In this document: positions 1-9,566 of the stretch, piece by piece
How the letters are laid out: each line of letters begins with the position of its first letter
Numbering within the stretch: position 1 is the first letter of the stretch
From: Thermovibrio sp.
GTDB taxonomy: Bacteria; Aquificota; Desulfurobacteriia; Desulfurobacteriales; Desulfurobacteriaceae
Reading direction: 5' to 3'
Assembly (NCBI GenBank): GCA_003978105.1
Contig: QOAO01000011.1
Span: forward strand, 1-64,000
Length of the DNA stretch: 64,000 nucleotides
Notes under the pieces: model-generated
What the model was told of the DNA's origin: nothing
The model's input: only the letters and a program-made list of their open reading frames with translations
The model's database searches: none
Translations under genes and position numbers: made by a program

Positions 1-372
1 ATAGATATTGCTATTTACTCTTTTACAAGCAGGAGAATAGCAAAAGCTCTAATTGATGCCCGTAACAGGGGAGTAAGGGTAAGAGTAATAATAGATGAGG
101 GAAATGGGAAATCCCGATTCTGCGTAGGTCCATTCCTTGAAAGTGCCGGTATCGAAGTAAGGTACAAGAGGGGAAGTGGTGGCGGACTTATGCACAACAA
201 GTACGCAATTTACGATGGTAAGGTACTTTCAACGGGAAGCTTCAACTGGACTGGAAGTGCAGAGCGTAGGAATGACGAAAACTTAGTTGTTATAAGAAAT
301 GACAGAAGGTTGATTGAACTCTACAGAGAAAACTTTGAGAAACTCTGGAAGTTGGCAGGTTTAACAAATTGA
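1..372 (+). CDS. Phospholipase D-family nuclease, C-terminal part (cut by window start)
   Basis: The first frame is open from base 1 to a TGA at 370-372, so the 5' end lies outside the window; about 123 residues are visible. They contain one PLD catalytic motif (HxKxxxxD, reading HNKYAIYD, bases 193-216) followed by an S-G-S-F-N-W-T segment, the usual sequence downstream of the motif in small Nuc/PLD endonucleases. Such enzymes are phosphodiesterases that use the motif histidine and act as dimers, or carry a second motif upstream, which cannot be checked here. The stop overlaps the TTG start of glnD by 4 bases, so the two are probably co-transcribed. The specific substrate (DNA or phospholipid) is not determined. 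Confidence 0.8.
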   Translation: MDIAIYSFTSRRIAKALIDARNRGVRVRVIIDEGNGKSRFCVGPFLESAGIEVRYKRGSGGGLMHNKYAIYDGKVLSTGSFNWTGSAERRNDENLVVIRNDRRLIELYRENFEKLWKLAGLTN

Positions 373-2984
373 AACTTGAAGCTCTAAAAGAAAGGTACTT
401 TGAGAGGCTAGAAGAGGCAAGAAAACTTCACTCTGAGAAGAGAACGGGTTTTGAAGTTGCAGAAAAGCTAAGGAAGGCACTGGATTCCCTCTTAAAGCCT
501 GCATTTAAGGCGTTCTTCGGAGGTTGGGAAATTCCGGTAGCCCTTTTTGCCTTAGGCGGTTACGGGAGGGGGGAACTTAATTTCCACTCGGATATAGACG
601 TTAACTTGATTTACACTGGAAAACTCTCTGAGGCCCACACTGAGGACATTGAGGGTTTCTACTACTTTTTACTCTCACTCAACAGGGATTTAGGATTTTC
701 TCCAAGGAGTATCGATGAGGCTTTGGAGCTCTCTAAAAGCGACCTTTCAATTTTTACAAACATTCTCCAGAGGAGATTTCTATCAGGAAGTAGTGAAGTA
801 GATAAAAAGTTGAGCTCTCTCTTTTCACAATTTGTAAGCAAAAATAGAAGAAGTTTAGTCAATGAGATTCTATCCTCGAGGAAGGACAGATACAGGAGGT
901 TTTACGGAACTGTTTACTACCAGGAGCCAAACGTTAAGGAGAGTAAGGGAGGATTGAGGGACCTACACGAGGCCTTCTGGGTAGCAAAGGTTGTTTTTGG
1001 AATAGAGAACTATTCCGGTTTCTTGGACAGGAAAGTTTTAAACAGGCAGAGTTTCAGAGAGGTTATTTCGGCATACGACTTTTTACTAAGGGTGAGGAAT
1101 CAACTTCATCTACTGTCTGGAAGGAAGAGCGACATCCTCTCATTTGAAATGCAGAAGGAGGTTGCAACATTCTTCGGTTTCTCCTCGGACAGGCAGGGAG
1201 TTGAGCTCTTTATGAAGAATTACTTCAACTCAGCAACAGACATTGCCGTCACAACAAAGGAGATAATAAAGAGTTCTCTGGAGGAGCTCCAGGAGGAGAA
1301 GAGGGAGTTTCCCTTTATACTGAGTGAAAATCGGGAGGACTTTGAGGAGTTTTTTGCAGAGAGGGGAAGTCTCTACATCAAGGAGGAGTTTAAGAGCTCC
1401 GTTCTAAAGGAGCCAAAATTGGTTTTAAAGGGATTTAAGATTCTACAGGAAACGGGTTATTCGATGTCTGCAGAAACCTTTTCAATATTTAAACTCTCTG
1501 CGGAAACCCAGAAAAACAGATTCAGGGGAAAGAGAGTTTTAAGGGAGTTCAAGGGCATTTTGAAAAACCAGAAGAGGCTCTCGTTCGTTTTGGAGGCCAT
1601 GCACGATACCAAGGTTTTGGGAGCTCTCATCCCAGACTTTGAGAGGTTGAGGGGGCACTTTCAGTATGACACGTATCACAAATTTACAACTGACATTCAC
1701 TCAATCCTAACAGTCAGGGAACTTGAAAAGATTGAGGAAAAGGGAACGAGTGAAACGTCAGTTCAGGAGAAGGAGAAATTTTCACAGATTTTGAAGGATT
1801 TAGAAAACCCCCAAACGCTCTACGTTGCTGCCCTCTTTCACGATGTAGGAAAGGGAAAACCGGGGAAACACGAGGTTGTAGGTTCAAAACTGACAGAGAA
1901 GTACACATCGGTAATGGGATTTTCAGAGGATGAGGTAGAGGAAATCTCCTGGCTTGTTAGAAACCACCTTCTCATGTCCCACCTTGCATTTAGAAGGGAC
2001 ATAACAGACCCGAACTTGATAGAAATGTTCAAGGAGGAGTGTAAAACTGAAGAGAAATTGAAAAAGCTTTTCCTCCTAACCTATGCAGACATTAAAGCAG
2101 TTGGGCCCGGTGCTTGGGACAACTGGAAGAGCTCCCTCCTCTGGCAGCTCTACAACACAACGTACAACCTCTTTGTAGAGAACAAAACGGCAGAGGAGCT
2201 TATTGAGGAAAAGTTAAAAAGAAGAAGGGAGAAGGTAAAGGAAATTCTAAATGGAAGGATAAAGCCTGAATCGGTAGAGAGGTTCTTCAAAAATGCAGAC
2301 AGGGACTATTTAATTACCTACTCCTCCTCAGAAATTTCAAAACACCTTCTAATGATGAAGAAAATCAAAAGGGAGGGAAAGGAGTACGATTTCTACCATG
2401 AAAGCTTTCCAAACATGGGATACACCAAGTTAACGATAGTAACAAAGTACAGAAGGGGACTCTTTAACAAAATTGCAGGAATTCTTTCGTACTTGGGTAT
2501 AAACATTAAGGGAGCAAACATAAACAGGGCAATTGAGGATGACTGTGATTGTATGGTTTATACGATTCAGGTCTCAACTGTGGCTGAAGAAGCTCTTCCC
2601 TGCGATGCTGTTGAAAAGCTGAAGGAGAAGTTGGAGGAACTCTACAAAGGAAAATTGAACTTTTGGGAAATAGAAGTTGTTATGAGACCAAAGACGTTTA
2701 GGAGAAACGTTCCTATTCCCGAAACAAAAGTTAAAGTTGACAACAAAACATCCGAGAAGTACACAATAGTTGAAGTTTCAACCTACGACAGGTTAGGAGT
2801 CCTCTATACAATAACGAAAATACTGCTTGAGGAAAGAACAAGATTGAGGAGAGCTCTCATAACAACAGAGGGAAACAGGGTAATAGACAGCTTCTACATA
2901 ACGGACATGGACTATAAAAAAATTACCAATGAGGAAAGAATAAGTTCCCTAAAAGAAAAAATAGAAGAAGCCATTAGACCCTAA
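369..2984 (+). CDS. glnD: GlnD, bifunctional PII uridylyltransferase/uridylyl-removing enzyme
   Basis: This is the cytoplasmic glutamine sensor that uridylylates PII when glutamine is low and removes UMP when it is high. All four expected domains are present in 871 residues: the nucleotidyltransferase motif GGYGRGEL near residue 63 with the metal-binding S-D-I-D at 74-77; a PII-uridylyltransferase helical region; an HD phosphohydrolase motif (FHDVGKG) near 490; and two C-terminal ACT domains from about 687 and 797. The start is a TTG overlapping the previous stop. Its substrate PII, with the Tyr51 target, is encoded in this window at 23213-23551. The 3' end overlaps the convergent gamma-glutamyltransferase gene by 11 bases. 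Confidence 0.95.
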   Translation: MKLEALKERYFERLEEARKLHSEKRTGFEVAEKLRKALDSLLKPAFKAFFGGWEIPVALFALGGYGRGELNFHSDIDVNLIYTGKLSEAHTEDIEGFYYFLLSLNRDLGFSPRSIDEALELSKSDLSIFTNILQRRFLSGSSEVDKKLSSLFSQFVSKNRRSLVNEILSSRKDRYRRFYGTVYYQEPNVKESKGGLRDLHEAFWVAKVVFGIENYSGFLDRKVLNRQSFREVISAYDFLLRVRNQLHLLSGRKSDILSFEMQKEVATFFGFSSDRQGVELFMKNYFNSATDIAVTTKEIIKSSLEELQEEKREFPFILSENREDFEEFFAERGSLYIKEEFKSSVLKEPKLVLKGFKILQETGYSMSAETFSIFKLSAETQKNRFRGKRVLREFKGILKNQKRLSFVLEAMHDTKVLGALIPDFERLRGHFQYDTYHKFTTDIHSILTVRELEKIEEKGTSETSVQEKEKFSQILKDLENPQTLYVAALFHDVGKGKPGKHEVVGSKLTEKYTSVMGFSEDEVEEISWLVRNHLLMSHLAFRRDITDPNLIEMFKEECKTEEKLKKLFLLTYADIKAVGPGAWDNWKSSLLWQLYNTTYNLFVENKTAEELIEEKLKRRREKVKEILNGRIKPESVERFFKNADRDYLITYSSSEISKHLLMMKKIKREGKEYDFYHESFPNMGYTKLTIVTKYRRGLFNKIAGILSYLGINIKGANINRAIEDDCDCMVYTIQVSTVAEEALPCDAVEKLKEKLEELYKGKLNFWEIEVVMRPKTFRRNVPIPETKVKVDNKTSEKYTIVEVSTYDRLGVLYTITKILLEERTRLRRALITTEGNRVIDSFYITDMDYKKITNEERISSLKEKIEEAIRP

Positions 2985-4488
2985 CGACAAAACCTCCCCT
3001 TCTTGGGTCTCCTCCACCTGAAAACTTAAAATCAACAGACTGAACTCCTCCAAAGAAGAGGCTTTTCTCCTTGAAGACTGTCGTTCTGTAATGCCTCCTT
3101 ATCTCACCTATCGTACTCTCCGGAAATCCCGGTTCTACAAAAACCTCTCCATTTTCGTAGTGAAGCCTTGGAGCAGAAACGCTCTTCTCTACGTCCATTT
3201 CAAAGAAGAGGTAGTTTAGAATCGTTTGAACTACTGCACTCCTTATTCTGTTGCTTCCGGCACTTCCTAAAAGGAGGACGGGCTTTTCTCCTTTAAAAAC
3301 GGCCGTTGGTGACATCATCGAAGGAAGCCTTACGTAGGGAGACCACTTGAAAAAGCCCAAGGGATTCAAGTCCTCCTCTCCCAACATGTTGTTTAGCATC
3401 ACTCCCGTCTTTGGAATTAGAACTCCAGAGCCCTCGCCGTTTGTTGTTGTAACTGAAACACCGTTACCTTCAGAGTCCAAAATGCAGATGTGGGTAGTAT
3501 TTCCCCATAGGTTTAGCTTGTTCTTAAAGAGGTTATAGTACGAATCTACAATTTCGTCACTACTCAGTATTTCCTCGAAATTTTCTTCGTGTAGGTGTCC
3601 GTTAACAAAATCCTTCCTGAACTTCTGGGTCGTTCTCATGGATTCAATGAGAGCTCCAGCATGAAAAATAGAGCCCCATCTATCAAAGTTGACCTTCGAT
3701 AGGAGCTTGAGCGTAAACCCTATGAGAATTCCTCCGGAGGACGGAGGAGGATTTGTAAAAATATCGTAATCTTGAAAATTCACTTTAATAGGTTCTCTCT
3801 CAAAAACTCTATATCTCTCTAGGTCCTCCTTCCTAAGTATTCCTCCTCTTTCCCTCATGACCCTGTCTATCTCGTCGGCAATCTCTCCCTCGTAAAATGC
3901 CCACTGACCCTCCTTCGAGAGGAGCTCCAGAAAATCGGCATAATCGGGATTTCTAAATTCCCTTTCACTGTCTATGAGCTTTCCGTCTGGAGCGTAGAGT
4001 TTCCTTGATTCGGGAGTTGCAGTAAATATCGGTTCAAGGAGCTTAATGAAGGAAGCCTGAAGTTTTGAAAGCTTTACTCCCCTCCTTGCATAGTCAATAG
4101 CAACGGAGAGAACCTCTCTCAGAGGGAGTTTCCCCCTTTCTGTGTGAACCCTTAAAAGTCCTGCAACAAACCCGGGAACGGCAACTGAACCGGCTCCTAT
4201 GTGGAAGGTCTGCTTAGTGTCTCCAAAGTCAACCTCGATTGAGTAGAAATCCGGCGATTCTAACCTTTTAGGAGGAACGTCTACGAAAAAGTCGTAAAGG
4301 AGCGGAGGTTCGAAGTTGGAAACGGCAAGGAGAAAACCTCCACCACCTGCCGATGTCAGTGCTGGCTCAGCAATCGGTGCAGCAAAGCAGGCTGCAACTG
4401 CTGCATCAAAGGCATTTCCTCCAGCCTTTAAGATTTCAGCTCCTGCCTCTGCTGTAAGTCTATCTCCGGCCGCAACTACTCCCTTCAA
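2974..4488 (-). CDS. Gamma-glutamyltransferase family protein (Ntn hydrolase), apparently cytoplasmic
   Basis: The family hydrolyses or transfers gamma-glutamyl groups from glutathione-like compounds after self-cleavage at a threonine. The N-terminal block (A-G-G-N-A-F-D-A-A-V) and the glycine-rich P-A-L-T-S-A-G-G-G-G-F are typical. The predicted autoprocessing site is N-T-T-H at residues 330-333 (Thr331 as nucleophile), followed by the usual D-S-E-G-N-G-V-S-V. Length (504) is close to the family norm, but no signal peptide precedes the domain, whereas most bacterial GGTs are secreted. TTG start; its ribosome site lies in the last codons of the upstream GCS2-family gene, whose TAG stop directly abuts it, suggesting translational coupling and a shared gamma-glutamyl pathway (inference). 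Confidence 0.88.
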   Translation of the reverse strand: MKGVVAAGDRLTAEAGAEILKAGGNAFDAAVAACFAAPIAEPALTSAGGGGFLLAVSNFEPPLLYDFFVDVPPKRLESPDFYSIEVDFGDTKQTFHIGAGSVAVPGFVAGLLRVHTERGKLPLREVLSVAIDYARRGVKLSKLQASFIKLLEPIFTATPESRKLYAPDGKLIDSEREFRNPDYADFLELLSKEGQWAFYEGEIADEIDRVMRERGGILRKEDLERYRVFEREPIKVNFQDYDIFTNPPPSSGGILIGFTLKLLSKVNFDRWGSIFHAGALIESMRTTQKFRKDFVNGHLHEENFEEILSSDEIVDSYYNLFKNKLNLWGNTTHICILDSEGNGVSVTTTNGEGSGVLIPKTGVMLNNMLGEEDLNPLGFFKWSPYVRLPSMMSPTAVFKGEKPVLLLGSAGSNRIRSAVVQTILNYLFFEMDVEKSVSAPRLHYENGEVFVEPGFPESTIGEIRRHYRTTVFKEKSLFFGGVQSVDFKFSGGGDPRRGGFVVRV

Positions 4489-5565
4489 CTACTCCTCCAT
4501 TCTTACGAGGGACTTCTTCACAACAGATTTTAGGTCCTTTGTTCTTCTATACTCTTCTATCTGGTACTCTGCCTGAGTTGGAAGTGAAATTAAATCGAGC
4601 AGGACTTTTGCGCTCTCCTTTAACCTTCCAAACCTTTTTCCGTACTCCTTGACAATTTCGTGGAGCTCCCTTCCAACCGTCGTTGTTCCTTCCCTCTTTA
4701 CAAATTTTCCCTTTAAACCGTGCCTTGCTGCATTCCACTTGTTCTGGAGGTGTATCTGGTGAAAGTCGACCTGAATCTTCTTTACAAGGGATAGCTCCCC
4801 TAAGATAACTGCTAACGCCGTAAGTCCCTCTATCCTCCTAAAGCTTGAAACGGAATCACAGACCCTGAGCTCAACAGTTCCAAAGTCAGGCCTCAACCTG
4901 ACGTCCCACCAAATATCCTTTAGCGATTCAACGAGACCTGCCTCCTTTAACCTTTCGTAGAGCTCTACAAACTCACTGTAACTTGAAAACTGCTCCGGTA
5001 TTCCTGCCCTTGGAAGCTGCTCGAAGATTTTAGTCCTGTAGGAGAGAATTCCCGTATTCCTTCCCTTAAAAAAGGGAGAGGAGACAGAAAGTGCGAGAAA
5101 GAGGGGTGAATATTTAACGTACAAGTTGTATGCATTTAAAGCCCTCTCTTCGTCGGGAAATCCGACGTGGATGTGGAGGCCGTAAATCAGGAAGTTGCGA
5201 AGGATTTCCTGAAACTCCTCCAAAAGTTTCAAGTACCTATCGTTCTCCGTAACTCTAATCTTTATCTTTGAAGGGTCTGCAAAAGGGTGGGTTCCCGAAG
5301 CAGAAAGAAAGAAGTTTTCACTATCTCCCAACTCTAAAACTTCCCTTACCGATTCTCGGAGCTCATCAACGGCTTCCTCTGGTGATTCGTTTACTCCGGT
5401 TACAAACTCGACCATAGATTGAAGGAATTCCTTTTGAACGTTGGGATTTTTGATGTTTTCAAATATGACTTTCGACTTGGGAGTTAACTCAAAACTTTCC
5501 CTGTCAAGAATTTGAACCTCAAGTTCAATTCCGACCGTAAAGGGCTTGGACTTTTTAAACTTCAC
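4489..5565 (-). CDS. GCS2-family carboxylate-amine ligase (glutamate-cysteine ligase type 2 / YbdK-like)
   Basis: The 358-residue protein begins with the family signature F-T-V-G-I-E-L-E-V-Q (residues 9-18), whose glutamates bind metal in glutamate-cysteine ligases. The central L-I-Y-G-L-H-I-H-V-G-F and the late W-W-D-V-R-L-R-P-D-F-G-T-V-E-L-R-V-C-D segments are the other hallmarks. Family members make gamma-glutamyl-cysteine or other amides; the YbdK branch has only weak ligase activity, so the true product is uncertain. GTG start with a GAGGAAG ribosome site. It sits between a cation antiporter gene and a gamma-glutamyltransferase gene in one transcription unit. No gshB (glutathione synthetase) is found in the window. 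Confidence 0.88.
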   Translation of the reverse strand: MKFKKSKPFTVGIELEVQILDRESFELTPKSKVIFENIKNPNVQKEFLQSMVEFVTGVNESPEEAVDELRESVREVLELGDSENFFLSASGTHPFADPSKIKIRVTENDRYLKLLEEFQEILRNFLIYGLHIHVGFPDEERALNAYNLYVKYSPLFLALSVSSPFFKGRNTGILSYRTKIFEQLPRAGIPEQFSSYSEFVELYERLKEAGLVESLKDIWWDVRLRPDFGTVELRVCDSVSSFRRIEGLTALAVILGELSLVKKIQVDFHQIHLQNKWNAARHGLKGKFVKREGTTTVGRELHEIVKEYGKRFGRLKESAKVLLDLISLPTQAEYQIEEYRRTKDLKSVVKKSLVRMEE

Positions 5566-5580
5566 AACTTCCTCAAAAGT

Positions 5581-6723
5581 TTAAATCTTAAAGATATCTT
5601 CCAAAATGTCCTCTTCAACCTCGTGGGGGAGCCTGTGGGAGATAACCGATGAGATTATGGATGTAGCAACAATTATTAGGAGAAGGGAAACGTAGGTTTC
5701 CTCATCTATAAGTCCGCTCTTTAGACCGAAGAGGGAGGCAACAATTCCAAAGGTCAGCCTCATGTTGAAAAATAGTCCTGCAAGCTTGTACACCGTTCCC
5801 CTGAAAAGGTTTGCTGTGGCATAAACTGTTCCAACGTACTTTGTAATAAAGGCAACAGAGCCCAAAAACAGGGAGAGAAAAATTACCTTCAGATTGATGA
5901 CCGATAACTTTACAGAGTAACCGGCCTTAAAGAAGAAGAAGGGAGCCAAAAAGCCAAATATTATGGCCTTTATCTTCTTCTCTATTACGTGGTCCTTCCT
6001 AAAGAGCTCTGCAAAAAAAATTCCCGTTGTAAACGCTAAAACTGCCTCATTGATGTGGACGGTTTCAGATAGGAAACCAAGAGAAACCAAAACTAATAGA
6101 ATGAACCTCGTTTTAAACTCAATCTGATTTCCCTCGTACCTCTTAAAGAGCCTCTCCCCCCACTTAGGAAGCCTTAGGAGTAGGAGAATCAAGGCAATTG
6201 AAAAGAGAATGTTGTAGATGTTTATCCCTTCAAAGAGGAAGCTCAGGGCCATCATACTTGATATATCAACAACCATTGCGGCAGACAGTAAAACTTGACC
6301 TGTAGTGTGCTTTAAGAGTCCCTTCTCCTTAAGCAGAGGGTAAACAAGTGCCAGTGACGTTGTTGAGAGAGCAATCCCTATTAAAAGGGAAGCTTCGAAG
6401 GAATAATTTAAGATGTGATGGGAGACGTAGAAGATACTTACAAGGGGGAAGAAGAAAGAGGAGAAGCCTATGAATATGCTCTTGAAAAAGTTCCTCTTCA
6501 TAAGTTCCGGGTCCGTTTCAAGGCCTGCAAAGAACATAAGTCCCAAAAGCCCTACGTTAGACAGGAAATCAATCCATCTAAGGTCTCCCAACTTAAGAAA
6601 GTTTGAGGCAAAAACTCCAGAGAGAATTTCAAAGATAGCCGACGAGAATCCAAGTTCTAAAGCACCTATACCTGCGGCTATTATTAGAAGGCTTACAATT
6701 AAACTCTCTGTGTGAAGTTTCAT
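5581..6723 (-). CDS. Cation:proton antiporter (CPA2-type membrane transporter)
   Basis: A 380-residue inner-membrane protein with about ten to twelve hydrophobic segments from residue 8 onward. Matches to the CPA2/KefB-NapA family include L-M-F-F-A-G-L-E-T-D near residue 60, a conserved T-T-S-L-A-L-V helix near 120, a V-D-I-S-S segment near 152, and A-P-F-F-F-F-K-A-G-Y around 260. It would exchange Na+ or K+ for protons. No TrkA-N/RCK regulatory domain is attached. ATG start; the gene is first in the unit leading to the GCS2 and GGT genes. KefB-type systems are regulated by glutathione conjugates, so the neighbourhood is suggestive, but the ion and any ligand are unknown. Confidence 0.85.
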   Translation of the reverse strand: MKLHTESLIVSLLIIAAGIGALELGFSSAIFEILSGVFASNFLKLGDLRWIDFLSNVGLLGLMFFAGLETDPELMKRNFFKSIFIGFSSFFFPLVSIFYVSHHILNYSFEASLLIGIALSTTSLALVYPLLKEKGLLKHTTGQVLLSAAMVVDISSMMALSFLFEGINIYNILFSIALILLLLRLPKWGERLFKRYEGNQIEFKTRFILLVLVSLGFLSETVHINEAVLAFTTGIFFAELFRKDHVIEKKIKAIIFGFLAPFFFFKAGYSVKLSVINLKVIFLSLFLGSVAFITKYVGTVYATANLFRGTVYKLAGLFFNMRLTFGIVASLFGLKSGLIDEETYVSLLLIIVATSIISSVISHRLPHEVEEDILEDIFKI

Positions 6724-6751
6724 AAAAACCTCCGTAGAAAGGATACCAGAA

Positions 6752-7504
6752 ATGAGGAACGTTAAACTAACGTTGGAGTACTTGGGAACGAGCTACTACG
6801 GATGGCAGATTGTTCCGGGGAAACCGACTGTTCAGGGAAAACTTAAGGAAGCCCTCGAAAAAATACTCCAACACGAGGTAAAGATTACAGGAGCAAGCAG
6901 GACAGATGCGGGAGTCCACGCCTTGGGTCAGGTGGCAAACTTTAAAACAGTGAAGGAGATTGAACTCTACAGATTGCAGAGAGCTCTCAACGGCATACTT
7001 CCACCCGATATAAAGGTGATTGGTGTTGAGGAAGTTCCTTCTGACTTTGATTCAAGGAGGTGGGCAAGGGGAAAGAGGTACAGATACAGGATTTTTAACA
7101 GGGACGTTCCGAGCCCCTTTGAGTACAGAAGGAGCTGGTTCATTCCCTACGAATTGGACATAAAGGGTATGAGGGAAGCCTCAAGATTTTTGATTGGAGT
7201 CCACGACTTTTCTTCCTTCTGTAAAAAGGATAGGAAGAGGGAGGTAAATCCCTTAAGGGAGGTTAATGAAATAGAGATTTTCAGAGATGGCAACACGATT
7301 GAACTTGTCTTTTACGGCCGTTCATTCTTAAGGCACATGGTCAGGGTAATGGTTGCTACACTCGTTGAGGTTGGAAGGGGAAAGTTAAAGCCGACCCAGG
7401 TAAAGGAAATTTTGGAGGAAAGGAACAGAGAAAGAGCTCCCTTCTTAGCACCCCCAGATGGCCTTTACCTTGAAAAGGTCTACTACGGGAACTATCCTTA
7501 TTGA
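6752..7504 (+). CDS. truA: TruA, tRNA pseudouridine(38-40) synthase
   Basis: TruA isomerises uridines 38-40 in the anticodon stem of tRNAs. The 250-residue protein carries the catalytic motif G-A-S-R-T-D-A-G-V-H-A with the nucleophilic Asp at residue 52, the early L-E-Y-L-G-T-S-Y-Y-G-W-Q block, and the late F-L-R-H-M-V-R segment. ATG start with an AAAGGA ribosome site. It is divergent from the antiporter gene across 28 bases, and its stop overlaps an upstream TTG of the gpmI frame, indicating a tight truA-gpmI unit. Confidence 0.95.
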   Translation: MRNVKLTLEYLGTSYYGWQIVPGKPTVQGKLKEALEKILQHEVKITGASRTDAGVHALGQVANFKTVKEIELYRLQRALNGILPPDIKVIGVEEVPSDFDSRRWARGKRYRYRIFNRDVPSPFEYRRSWFIPYELDIKGMREASRFLIGVHDFSSFCKKDRKREVNPLREVNEIEIFRDGNTIELVFYGRSFLRHMVRVMVATLVEVGRGKLKPTQVKEILEERNRERAPFLAPPDGLYLEKVYYGNYPY

Positions 7505-7533
7505 AAACAATTTTCAATAAAAAGGGGTTAGAA

Positions 7534-9132
7534 ATGGCAAAGTTTGTTACTCTCGTAATCTTAGACGGATTTGGATACAGCCCTGTAAAAGAAGGAAATG
7601 CAATAGCACTGGCAAACACTCCATTCTGGGACTACCTCTGGAGAACCTACCCAAAGGGTCTTTTGAAGGCTTCAGGTGAGGCAGTGGGGCTTCCAGAGGG
7701 TCAGATGGGAAACTCTGAAGTTGGACACATGAACATTGGAGCGGGGAGAATAGTTTGGCAGGACATAGTTAGAATAACGAAGGCCTTTGAGAGCGGTGAG
7801 ATAGAGGAGAACCCTGTTTTAAATAGAGCTCTGAATACTGCAAAGGAGAAGGGAAAGAAGATTCACTTTATAGGTCTCCTCTCTGATGGGGGAGTCCACA
7901 GCCACATTAAGCACCTCTTTGGACTCTTAGAGTTTGCCAAGAAGAAGGGAGTAGAGAGAATCTGTATCCATCCGATTTTGGACGGAAGGGACACTCCACC
8001 AAAGAGTGCAGAGAAATACTTAAAAGAGCTCCAGAAGGAAATGGAGAGGTTGGGAGTTGGCTCAATAGGAAGTATGGGTGGAAGGTACTACTACATGGAT
8101 AGGGATAAGAGGTGGAATAGGACAGAAAAGGCTTACAATGCAATGGTTTTAGGTGAAGGATACAGGTGCAGTGACCCAATTAGAGCTCTCCATCAGGCTT
8201 ACAAAAGGGGAGAGACCGATGAATTTGTTAAGCCCTACGTAATAAACAGGGATTGCTTGATAGAGGACGGGGATGTTCTTTTCTTCTTCAACTTTAGGGC
8301 AGATAGAATGAGACAGATTGTTTCTGCTTTGGGACTTAGGGACTTTAACGGCTTTAAAAGAAAGAGGATAGTTGAGCCCTCCTACGTTGCAACAATGACT
8401 CTCTACGACGAGACATTTCCTTTTGAAGTTGCATTTCCCCCTCAGGAGTTGAAGAACGTTTTAGGTGAAGTAATCTCAAAGTTGGGCTACAGGCAGCTTA
8501 GGATAGCAGAAACAGAAAAGTACGCCCACGTAACCTACTTCTTTAACGGCGGTAGGGAGGAGCCCTTCCCCGGAGAGGACAGAATTTTAGTCCCTTCACC
8601 TAAAGTTTCAACCTACGATATGAAACCTGAAATGAGTGCTCCAGAGGTTACAGAAAATGTTGTTGAAAGGATAAAGAGCGGAGAGTACAAGCTCATCGTT
8701 CTTAACTTTGCAAACCCTGATATGGTGGGGCACACGGGAAACTTGCAGGCAACGATTAAGGCAATTGAAACTGTGGACAGTTGTTTAAAGCAGGTTGTAA
8801 AAACTACACTCGAGAGAGAGGGAGTTTGTATAGTTACGGCAGACCACGGAAATGCGGAACAGATGATTGACCCGAAGACTGGAGGTCCCTGGACTGCCCA
8901 CACAACGAACCCCGTTCCCTTCGTTGTTGTAAAGGGAACATGCGGAAGCTACAAGGTAAAGAGGAGGGAGAAGAGGGACGTGGCGCTCCCAGAGGAGTTT
9001 GGAGGAGTTCCTGTTGTTGGAATATTGGGAGACATAGCTCCAACTGTCCTCCACATTTTGGGAGAGGAAGTGCCTGAGGAAATGACGGGAGACGTAATAG
9101 TTGAAGGATTTTTTGGAAGTTGTAAATTGTAA
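7534..9132 (+). CDS. gpmI: GpmI, 2,3-bisphosphoglycerate-independent phosphoglycerate mutase
   Basis: A cytoplasmic metalloenzyme interconverting 3- and 2-phosphoglycerate in glycolysis/gluconeogenesis. The alkaline-phosphatase-superfamily start (V-I-L-D-G-F-G), the phosphoserine motif G-N-S-E-V-G-H-M (Ser61), H-P-I-L-D-G-R-D, and the metal-binding T-A-D-H-G-N-A-E near the C-terminus are all present. I chose the ATG at 7534, 11 codons inside the longest frame, because an AGGGG ribosome site precedes it and the protein then begins just before the domain. The 532-residue length is slightly above the usual 510. A ribosome site and a 28-base gap separate it from the rhodanese gene. Confidence 0.95.
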   Translation: MAKFVTLVILDGFGYSPVKEGNAIALANTPFWDYLWRTYPKGLLKASGEAVGLPEGQMGNSEVGHMNIGAGRIVWQDIVRITKAFESGEIEENPVLNRALNTAKEKGKKIHFIGLLSDGGVHSHIKHLFGLLEFAKKKGVERICIHPILDGRDTPPKSAEKYLKELQKEMERLGVGSIGSMGGRYYYMDRDKRWNRTEKAYNAMVLGEGYRCSDPIRALHQAYKRGETDEFVKPYVINRDCLIEDGDVLFFFNFRADRMRQIVSALGLRDFNGFKRKRIVEPSYVATMTLYDETFPFEVAFPPQELKNVLGEVISKLGYRQLRIAETEKYAHVTYFFNGGREEPFPGEDRILVPSPKVSTYDMKPEMSAPEVTENVVERIKSGEYKLIVLNFANPDMVGHTGNLQATIKAIETVDSCLKQVVKTTLEREGVCIVTADHGNAEQMIDPKTGGPWTAHTTNPVPFVVVKGTCGSYKVKRREKRDVALPEEFGGVPVVGILGDIAPTVLHILGEEVPEEMTGDVIVEGFFGSCKL

Positions 9133-9160
9133 ATTAAAGAAACCAAATTAGGAGGGAGAG

Positions 9161-9559
9161 ATGAGCATTGAAGTTCTCACCGAAAACTTGAAAGAGGCAA
9201 TCAAGGCAGACAGGGAAAAGGTTGAATTTGGGCACGTAAACGTTCGCAGGGCAAGGGAACTAATCAGGGACTTAGGAGCTTACATTCTTGATGTAAGGCC
9301 TCCACAGCACGTTGAAAATGAAAATGCTGAAGAGGCAGGAATTCCTGGAGCCATTTACATTCCATTTACTGAACTTCCGAAATCCCTTGATAGACTTCCA
9401 AAACCAAAGAACCACCCAATAATCGTTGGATGCAAACTAACAAGGCTTGCAAACAGGGTTGCAGGAATTTTAGAGGCTTTAGGATATATAAACGTTTACG
9501 TCCTTGACACAGACATAGACAACCTCATAGAGTGCCACAGAGCCCACACTCAGGAGTAG
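9161..9559 (+). CDS. Rhodanese-like domain protein
   Basis: A 132-residue single-domain protein. I-L-D-V-R-P at 42-47 and I-P-G-A-I-Y-I-P-F-T at 61-70 are the CH2A-type rhodanese landmarks, and the predicted persulfide-forming cysteine is Cys91 in V-G-C-K-L-T-R-L-A. The active-site loop lacks the common G-x-R-S ending, so sulfur-transferase specificity may differ. ATG start after AGGAGGGAG. It follows gpmI and precedes a hairpin at 9567-9584, closing this transcription unit. Sulfur relay to TtuA, encoded downstream, is possible but unproven. Confidence 0.85.
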   Translation: MSIEVLTENLKEAIKADREKVEFGHVNVRRARELIRDLGAYILDVRPPQHVENENAEEAGIPGAIYIPFTELPKSLDRLPKPKNHPIIVGCKLTRLANRVAGILEALGYINVYVLDTDIDNLIECHRAHTQE

Positions 9560-9566
9560 TCCCCAA

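Noticed and set aside
4316..4576. Ala/Pro-rich open frame on the plus strand across the GGT/GCS2 junction
   Set aside because: Mirror of the Ala/Gly-rich GGT N-terminus; no coding support.
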